Shown here: positions 56,297-64,000 of the stretch, in pieces | Numbering within the stretch: the stretch's first letter is position 1 | Layout of the letters: each line of letters begins with the position of its first letter | Source of the DNA: Leptobrachium leishanense | Taxonomy: Eukaryota; Chordata; Amphibia; Anura; Megophryidae | Length of the DNA stretch: 64,000 bases | Reading direction: 5' to 3' | Assembly (NCBI GenBank): GCA_009667805.1 | Contig: CM019064.1 | Span: 111,202,328-111,266,327, forward strand | Position numbers and translations under genes: made by a program | Notes under the pieces: model-generated | The model's input: the letters and a program-made list of their open reading frames with translations, nothing else | The model's database searches: none | What the model was told of the DNA's origin: nothing

Positions 56297-57047
56297 TGAA
56301 TTGTTACCGCACACTACGGGACGGGATACTCGCGGCAGCGCTGAGCGCAGCCGTGAGCATCCACTCGATGGAGTCCATAGAACTCCACTGAGTTTCCCCC
56401 TGCTGCCTCGTGATTCGAAATTCAAAATTCCCTTTTATTTGAACTATACATAAAAGTGCTAGGTAAAGGTAAATACAAAAAAAAAAATACAATCCTCAGG
56501 TCATGAATAGATTATGGGTGTACAAGTTACAATGGTTTTACTCCATACAAAGACATGTTAAGATTTAATACAGTTTTCAATGGGGGAAAAATTCTACTGA
56601 AAATTATGTTGTTTGTAAAACATATACATTTAATTTACATAAAATATAGCGTAATGTATAGTATTTCTAAAAAAAAAAAGAAAAGAAATCTGCCTACATT
56701 GTACATGCGGATTCAGGGGGCCTCACAATCCTAGTTCATATTTTACAGAATTCTCCAAACTATTTCCAGTAATTCTTTTGTTCTTATTCATAACATACAA
56801 AACCACACATTTCTGTTTTACATTAATGCAGTATGGCAGATCTCTGTAGTATTGCATTTTTTCTTACACCAATACTGTGATTTAATGTGTACATGGACTT
56901 TATACCATTAATTAACAATTAACTCACATTTTAGGGAAATTGTTCTGTTTGATCATAATTTACATAAATACATATGTCATTTTTGAGACACATTGCTTTT
57001 TTGAGGTAACGTAGTCATGGCAAAAATAATAAACTGCATTACCTAAT
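56297..57047. other. Nothing recognised
   Basis: AT-rich sequence after a short GC-rich start (gcggcagcgctgagcgcagc). No exon or repeat ends found. Confidence 0.45.
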
Positions 57048-57880
57048 TGGTTATTCAAAGCGAGCCGAACTTGCCACCGAATTTCACCGAACAGTTAATT
57101 TCATGGCAACTTGGCTATTCAGAAAGCTGGCAATTCGCCAACCAGTGAGGTACAGTTCAATTTGCCTCAGATCGTGCAACTTGGTGACTTTTGGCGGCAG
57201 TGAGGTTGTCCCATAGAGAGGTAATGGTTAATCTATTCAGAGAACGCCGAACTGCGCCAAAATATTGGCGAAATGCCCAGATTTTCAGTGCTTCAGTTTG
57301 ACAAGTTTTAACAGGCGAATCCCATAGGGTTCAATGGAAAAAAAAATACAGTTTTTACTATTTTTTTATTCAATGGTTTATTTTTTTCTTTTGCAGCAAA
57401 AAGCCTTTTTAGTTACAATTTTTTAGAACTTTCTAGGCATTTGATCTGGATTTTTTCAGCAAAATTTATGATTCAGACTTTTTTTAATGGCTTCGTTTAA
57501 ATATTCAATAACAGACCGTATTATTATTATTCATAGGACCTTATTTATTATTTCCATGTATTTTCATGTTTTTTTTTTTAGTTTTAAACATCTTTAAAAA
57601 TTGCAGGGTTTTTTTGATTTTTTTTTTACCCCATGTTTGGCGGCGTTATCGACTTCAATGGTCTGTTTGGTGACGTTCAGAGGATTGTCGGTTGCAGTCG
57701 GCGGTCTGTCCGGCAGCTATGTTCAGCAGGTTGATAGGTGGATCCCTTTGGCGCACTTCCGGGACCCTGCGGTGAATGCTGAAGTCATCGCAGGGTCGGT
57801 GAATTGAGCTTGCTGAAGAGCCGCGAACGAGACAGCGCCAAAATTTCTGTGACATTTCGGTGGTCTCTGAATAACCACCC
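57048..57880. mobile_element. CAGGG-family transposon, copy I (diverged ends)
   Basis: Starts tggttattcaaagcgagccg and ends gtggtctctgaataaccacc. The interior keeps the family order (catagagaggtaatggttaa, aatcccatagggttcaatgg, attattattcataggacctt). Confidence 0.72.
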
Positions 57881-59267
57881 TAGTGTTATAAATTAACCCT
57901 GTCACTACCAAGACTGACACTACTCCATCTTCAAAATGCCTGCTGGTGCCCCGAGTATACTTAATGTCGTCTAATTCTGGAGCAATGCAAAGCAATTTCA
58001 TTTATTGCAATTTCCTTTGCAATTGAACTCCAGATTGTGTATCAATTGTTTTAGCACCGGAGACATGAAAGCCAAGGTGCTAAAACAGTTTGAATGGCTG
58101 GGACTCGGTATCTAAACACAGATCCCCAGCTGGTTCAGCTCAGAGCCCAAGCTGCAGTAGCGATTTTTGGCCAGCAGTTGGCAGCATCTGCCTCTTGGAT
58201 AGTGCTACTACAGTAAGATATACTATTGGAATATTCACATATATTTCCTACTGCATAATTCATGAAAAGTGATTTAAAAACCAAACAAACCTGTTTTTTT
58301 GCTGTGGTTTTATGGAAAATCACTTGGCTGTGAAGGGGTTAGGTTACGAATATCACTGAACGTAAATGCACCAATATTGGAAACTAACCCTTTTATTCTT
58401 GTGAAAGGAAAATCATTTTAAAGCCTTCGACAAACTGAGCTTTTATTGTCCCTTTCATCGGCAAAACATAAAAAAGAAAACATCTAAACACACATTTGAT
58501 ATAGATGTATATATAGCTTAACGAGCGAGTTCAAGCGATAACGTGTGCACTGAAAGACTTTCAAGGAACCATTGCTAGAAAAAATATTACTTTTGAAAAT
58601 CAAACACCATTAAGCCCTTTGAATGCCCACAGCATTTCTCCTTAATCTATATAAAAATATACAGGTTTGAGAAAAACTTCATGATCTTTGTCTTCTTTCT
58701 TGGCTAGAGAAAAGCTTAAGGATAACTGTAAAGATTTCAGCATTCCTCCCTGATTAAATGGATTAACTACAGACCAGACCTAATCACTGTGTCCAATTCT
58801 TAATTCATCCAGCGCGCATCATGTTGTGTCCCACTTTCCTAAAGGCACTTGTAAAAGAATGCCATTTGTATCTCTTCTGTCAATTAACTTCCCTTTGAAA
58901 TGTTTTTATACAGATGTGTTCTGTGTTTCGGCCACGCTTCTATTTGGGCCATTGGGAACACTCAGGTAAGGTGGAAGGAATGTTAATATCGTTGTGGTTT
59001 TTTGTTTCATTTCCTTTTTTTTTAACCCATATAAGAGTGGCTCTGCTTTAAGAATGGTAAATAAATTTGCATTGATTAAATTATAAAGGAACACCCCTCT
59101 CTGATTTTATTGTGAAATAACTCCAACGTTTAGAAAACTTTTAGAAAGTCGTTGACCTGCATTTTTTAACAGAACCCCTAAGCAGAGAAAAATGTGCATT
59201 GACTCCGAATTAATAATTACATTGAATAACATAACTTCTCTGTTCGATCAGTCAATACAAAGCTAAA
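57881..59267. other. Nothing recognised
   Basis: AT-rich, no exon or transposon recognised. Short ORFs only. Confidence 0.45.
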
Positions 59268-59319
59268 GGACCCTATTACAATGTTCATGTTAAATAGCAG
59301 GTGCTAATGAAAAACCTGA

Positions 59320-60068
59320 GGGCCCTATTACATTCTTCATGCAAAAAACTGCATGTGCGCAAAAATGCATTAACGTGAGGGGCAAAACCCTTTGCGCTGA
59401 ACGTCGTATTACAAAGTTCGCGCAAACGATGCGCGTTATCGTTTAACGCGGATGGACCTGCGCCAGCGTGATGAACTGTGCGCGTCCTATACTTAACATT
59501 GTGAGTGCAAATTTGTTCGTGCGCTGGTGCGCGGATGGTATTACAATCGATCGCATCTTTTTACGAACGACGTTTGCGCGCATAATTTTAACGTCTTTGA
59601 AAAGCTGGTGGTAACTGCAAATCGGAACGTTCTGGCCGAAACGAAAAACACCAGCACGAAAAAAAAAATACAGCAAAGTATAATTACACATTCTACACAT
59701 ACCCAAACAATAAAATTATGAATTCGTGCGTGTTTTTATTATTGCTGCAGCATGTATACTCAGATTTACTTTGACAGGCGCAAAAACGTAAGTGAGTCAA
59801 TTAAGGTAAATTGATGTCAATTAAGGTTCTTAATTCTGATTGACTGAATCCCGCGAAAAAAACAGTCCGCACACTGATTTACATGCGCTACGTTACTGCA
59901 CGCGTATTACTCTTCGTTTTGCGCGTCATTTTAACGAAAGTTTTTTTTTGACTGATGAGAAAATGCGTTCGGATCGTAATACCACCGTTAATTTTCACGC
60001 GATAATGCTTAACGCTGCGCGCAAAACAAATGCGCGAACGAATTTGTGTGAAGAATGTAATAGGGCCC
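59320..60068. mobile_element. PIF/Harbinger-like MITE (GGGCCCTATTACA ends)
   Basis: Inverted ends GGGCCCTATTACATTCTTC and GAAGAATGTAATAGGGCCC; TGA on both sides (59317-59319, 60069-60071). A second, solo left end (ggaccctattacaatgttca, from 59269) lies directly before it. Confidence 0.85.
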
Positions 60069-60771
60069 TGAGTGTCTGTTGCTTTTCATGACAGCGTTTG
60101 TCTTTTTCCAATGATGCCTGTCATTTAACACCTGTATTACTTTCTCAGCACCTCCTGTCGTAATCCCTCTGAGGCATCTGCTCTGTGCGAGCTCCAGCCC
60201 GGCTGCAGAGTGATACGCAGAGGTACACTGGGAACTATTTGTTCCCAGTGTTCCTCTGCCCACTGAGTGAGGAAGCGGCAGATTACGCAACTCTTGCCAT
60301 CGAGGGATCTAAGGTGAGTATGTGATTCAATGGTGTTCTAAAGTGTTAAGTTATTGTGCTTCTGCTCAATCACTTAACACCAAGGATGAAAGAATAACAT
60401 CAGATGCAGATGGAGAAAACGCTGGATGGAATAGCTTGCTCTTCATCTTCTAGGGGCACATTAACATCTCCCATGCAAAGCATAGAAGACATCACTGTAC
60501 AGTAAGTGCCTAATTTAGGACAGGATTCATTTTTCGGATTTTATAGTACTCCAGCTAAACGAACCTGATTTGAAAAGCAAATATGGTCATATTAGTTTAG
60601 GTGACATACTATAAAAAAGGTCAACGTAAAGCTGTTCTTAATTAGATCGTGTTATGGATTGCAAAACACTATAGATTTCTGTAGAACTGGCAGAAAAGCC
60701 ACCAGTAAGATGACATTGCTGAAAAACTCAATATTTTGTGTTACATTTAGGATGCGGTCACACAAGCGTTT

Positions 60772-61347
60772 TTAACCCTTTCGCTGCTGAGGCATTTCAC
60801 GCCTCTGTGCTGAGCTCATTTTTACTGGTTTTGCTCATCATGTTTAAACGCGTTTTGAAGGCTTATTTTAGTATATGACCCAGACATATTATATATCGTT
60901 CTTTCCGTCAGACTTGGCAGATTCATAATATATCATTATTATATGTATACGTCATGTCCTGTCTGTACATTCTAACAAAAAATGCAATAAAATTAGAATT
61001 TTCAATAATTGACAATGTGTAAAGTGTTTTTTTTCACATTTTAACATGAGCTGTGCCCTACCAAACCGTGGTTGCCTTCAGCCACTGGACCCCGGCAATC
61101 GGGAGGGAGAGAGGTCCGAAGGATCTCCCCCCTCTCTTTCAGGCACTTCCTCCGCACTCGCGGAGGGGGCGCCTGAAATAGATGTCATTGCGCCACCGCA
61201 ATGACATCTATTGGTGCCGGTGGCGGTCCCGGGTGCTGGGCTGACATCGAGGATGTTAGCCCGCACCGGGGGGCGCAGTGATCGGCCGCACCCAACGGTA
61301 TCTGAGGGTGGACGCGCTGAGCGCTTCCGCCACAGCAAAAGGGTTAA
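60772..61347. mobile_element. TTAA-flanked piggyBac-like element, uninterrupted
   Basis: Starts TTAACCCTTTCGCTGCTGAGG and ends CCACAGCAAAAGGGTTAA. This is the intact-length relative (576 bp) of the element at 28660-32687. It shows the unfilled Penelope target (attatatgtatacgtcat at 60937-60954). The GC-rich right half is self-complementary around 61105-61215. Confidence 0.87.
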
Positions 61348-61539
61348 GAGCAGAAGGAACGTCCAGAAGATTGGATGTTCCTTCCACTCTGATGCCTGCG
61401 TGGCCACTACGCTGAGCGCAGTTAGTGTGCTCAGCGCTACAAAGTTCGATCTTCCTACGGTGGAGGCTATAGTGGAGGCTTTGAGGCACATCCTATGTCT
61501 GTCATAGCTTTTTATGACGCAGACAGAAGCAGGTCCTCC

Positions 61540-61730
61540 AGCGGTTTGAATTGTTAGTAAACTTTATTACAGGTACAGCAGACCCTGCATGGAAAAATTT
61601 GACGTTTCACCCACAGGCCTTAATCATGTATTAATTGTATCATGTACCATGTAATAATGTATGATTAAGGCCTGTGGGCCGAAACGTTACATTTTTCCAT
61701 GTATGGTCTGCTGTCCCTGTAAATTAATGC
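61540..61730. repeat. Inverted pair of Penelope-type ends
   Basis: Ggtacagcagaccctgcatg... to acccacaggccttaatcatg on the left is mirrored by atgattaaggcctgtgggcc...ttccatgtatggtctgctgt on the right, around about 40 bp. Each arm contains the hammerhead-like order (atgatta, GGCC stem, GAAACGT). Only end sequences are present, with no reverse transcriptase. Confidence 0.7.
61661..61690 (+). ncRNA. Hammerhead-like core
   Basis: ATGATTAA-GGCC-tgtg-GGCC-GAAACGTTAC: stem II and GAAA are intact, the CUGANGA box is degenerate. The mirror copy is at about 61602-61627 on the minus strand. Confidence 0.4.
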
Positions 61731-62052
61731 AAGTTTCCCATACTCCCCCATTCAACACTTTCAACACATATACGTGGAAGGCTTATAGGAGCTATAATGC
61801 TCAAACGTTAAATTATATTGATGCAAATGGTGATTATTACATTGAAATAAAGAAATAATTGCTAGTCAGATTATTGGAGGCTTCTGTTTGCATTCAGTCA
61901 CTCATAAAAACTAGAAATAAGTATTTTTGAAAACATACAATATACTCTAGCATTTTAAAGGGACCCTACCACCAAAAAATGAAATGTCTTTATTTTGCTT
62001 ATTTTATGTTGCTGATATTTTACATGTGCTTTATTTTTCCTTGTATGTTTAG

Positions 62053-62637
62053 TTAAAGGAACGCTCTAATCAAAAATTCCCCCCTGTTTTTTTACATTAA
62101 ACTATACCTATTCCCCCCTATTTTTTTTTTTTACTGTAATACCCTACAATCCACTTGTTTCCAACGGCGTCTTTTTTATTTTATACTCACCTCCCTCCTT
62201 TTCTGCTCCCGTCCTTCTAAATCTTTCACTTGGCTAATGGTTTACGTGAGAAGCGCGCATGCGTGCCTCTCACGTAAGCCAGCCAATCAGCAGGCTTCCT
62301 CCCGGCTCCATCTTCTTTGATTAGTGTTGCGCGCAAGAGGATGCGCGCAACACTAATCCTCAGCTGCTGCCGTCAGCTACTGCGGCGAGTTGGAGACGTC
62401 ATCGCGCTGAAAGCGCAATGACAGCTCCTACTCGGCAAAAGTCGGCAGAAGCGGGAAATATGAATCCCGCTCTGCTGACTGACAGCTGGGAGGGCGGAGT
62501 AAAGTCCTCCGCCTCTTTCAGCTGTTTTCAGCTGTTTCAGCCGATCGGAGGGAGGGGGGACAGACAAGGGCATACTCAGGACATCATGACCACCTAAAAA
62601 AGCTTAGGTGGTCATGTTGCCTAGAGTATCCCTTTAA
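62053..62637. mobile_element. TTAA-flanked element (TTAAAGGRAYRCTCTA ends)
   Basis: Starts TTAAAGGAACGCTCTAATCA and ends TAGAGTATCCCTTTAA. A strong inner palindrome atgaccacctaaaaaagctt/aggtggtcat lies at 62586-62615. A GC-rich middle includes gcgcgcatgcgtg and ctgctgactgacagctg. A lone similar end occurs at about 33431-33452. Confidence 0.75.
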
Positions 62638-62843
62638 GAAAATATTTTACTCTATATGTGTCACTGTGTGCATCCACTTTGTGATCTTTTGTGTTGTAAA
62701 CAGCCCTCCCCACAGTATCTTTACTACACTTGGTGCTCACTCTGTGGCAATGGCCATATAATGGAGTCTATTGATTGATCACTGACTCAAATCATTGTAT
62801 TGTGTGGGATGTATTCAAAGGACATCACCCGGAGGTAGATTAG

Positions 62844-63797
62844 TTGGGCCCTATTACAATCTTCATGCATACGTTTGCGCCCGTGCAAAAACACATTAAC
62901 GCGAGGGGCAAAACCCTTTGCGCTGAACGGCATATTACAATGTCAGCGCAACAAATGCACGTATATGTGAACCTGCGCGAATGCTGCACGATGTTACTGC
63001 ACTTTGCGCGTCCTATATTTAATATTGTGAGCGCAAATGCGTTTGTGCGCTGGTACGCGGATGGTATTACAATCTATGCGCAATTTGTAATGCACAGCCT
63101 TTGCACGCATAATTTTAGCAACTCCTAAAAGCTGGTGTTAATGGCAAATCTGAACGACCTGGCCGAAACCAAATACACCAGCCCAAAAAAAAATATGCAG
63201 CAAAGTATAGTTACACATTCTAAACATAATGAATTCTAAACAGCAATAAATTTGAGAAGTTGTGTGTGCATTCTTTATTGATGCAGCATATATGCGCAGA
63301 TTGACTTTGACAGACACAAAAACTTAACGTGAGACAATTGTGGTTCTTAATTCTGATTGGCTAAATCGCGTGAAAAAAAGTCCGCACACGGATTTCTGGG
63401 CGCAACGTTGCTGTGCGCGCATTTTTGCACGTCCATTTTACAGCGTTATTGCTCGACGGATGAAAAAATGCGCGAGGATTGTAATTCCAGCGTTGATTTA
63501 GGCGATTCCAGCGTTGAATACCCTCCTGCCACCTTATGTAAATATTTCCTACTCCTCCTCATTAACGGTTAAATAATGGAGATTAAATAAACAAGAGTCG
63601 CAAAGCTTTTGGTAAATGCTGCATCATGGGAAAAATATACAAACGGGAGATCAAAACCTTACTTTATTTTTCCTTTTCACATACAAGTTACTTAACCCGT
63701 TTGCGTTTGGATCGTAATATGCGGTAGACACCGCAGCTAATGTTAACGATCACGCAAGTCAGCGTTAACGTTAACATCAAGAATGTAATGTGGCCCC
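62844..63797. mobile_element. Chimeric GGGCCC-family MITE
   Basis: The left two-thirds (gggccctattacaatcttca to about 63500) is collinear with 9127-9807. The right end (gatcgtaatatgcggtagac...aagaatgtaatgtggcccc) belongs to the GGGCCACATTACGATC type seen at 55745. TAG occurs just outside both ends (62841-62843, 63798-63800). Confidence 0.65.
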
Positions 63798-63972
63798 TAG
63801 ACTGTAAGTTCCCCCAGGAATAGGGCCCTCCTGTCCTTCTGTATTTGCTGGCAGGAATACTGACCTACCTCCTGTATGTATTGTAGAATTGTCCTGTCTT
63901 TACCCTTTGCACCTTGTACCGCGCTGCGGAATGTGTTGGCGCTTAATAAATAATAAATAATAATAATAGTAA
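63797..63972 (+). repeat. LINE-like 3' end with (TAA)n tail
   Basis: From tagactgtaagttcccccag through gcgctgcggaatgtgttggc to gcttaataaataataaataa. The reverse-orientation relative is 26735-27107. The 25-bp array at 3695 resembles its first bases. Only the untranslated 3' end is present. Confidence 0.65.
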
Positions 63973-64000
63973 TGTTGACGCTTACCTTCCGTCTTCTTCC

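Overview
The window looks like a vertebrate, probably amphibian (frog-like), chromosome. It is AT-rich and dominated by interspersed repeats, and its one recognisable host gene is spliced. I cannot name a species. Nothing bacterial or viral is present: there are no operons, no dense long ORFs and no ribosome-binding signals.

Host gene. The last five coding exons of ANOS1 (anosmin-1, formerly KAL1) lie on the minus strand. In transcription order they are 43289-43377, 40437-40608, 35734-35954, 35275-35416 and 22937-22995, where the stop codon is. Every junction has GT-AG signals and the reading phases join without a break. They encode the second half of fibronectin type III repeat 3, all of repeat 4, and the short His-rich basic tail. 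The probable 3' UTR runs left to about 20.45 kb. Earlier exons lie beyond the right edge or were not recognised. No gene was recognised in 1-20 kb.

Repeats. The rest is mostly DNA transposons, many nested. (1) A CAGGGTTATTCA-ended family with 3-bp target duplications has about nine long copies and several short foldback copies. (2) Elements starting GGCTAGGGTCAGAC or GGGCCCTATTACA have TWA-like 3-bp duplications (PIF/Harbinger-like). (3) Two hAT-like elements have 8-bp duplications. (4) TTAA-flanked piggyBac-like elements are common. (5) Three Tc1/mariner copies are all dead. (6) Two Helentron-like elements share both ends but carry unrelated giant minisatellites (20-bp units at 3.97-5.53 kb; about 19-bp units at 47.17-48.21 kb). 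(7) A Penelope-like retroelement with YIDD and GIY-YIG domains forms a near-perfect inverted duplication at 28.84-31.61 kb. (8) A solo LTR sits inside a Tc1 element. tRNA-derived SINEs, LINE-like 3' ends and other minisatellites complete the set.

The most notable architecture is a three-level nest at 28.3-33.15 kb: a CAGGG element contains a TTAA element, which contains the Penelope element with an exact 15-bp target duplication. It lies in the last ANOS1 intron. Other points of interest are hammerhead-ribozyme-like cores in several Penelope-type ends, a run of consecutive GC-rich palindromes in one Helentron-like copy, an internal module shared by two transposon families, and a segment of the ANOS1 3' UTR duplicated in its own last intron.
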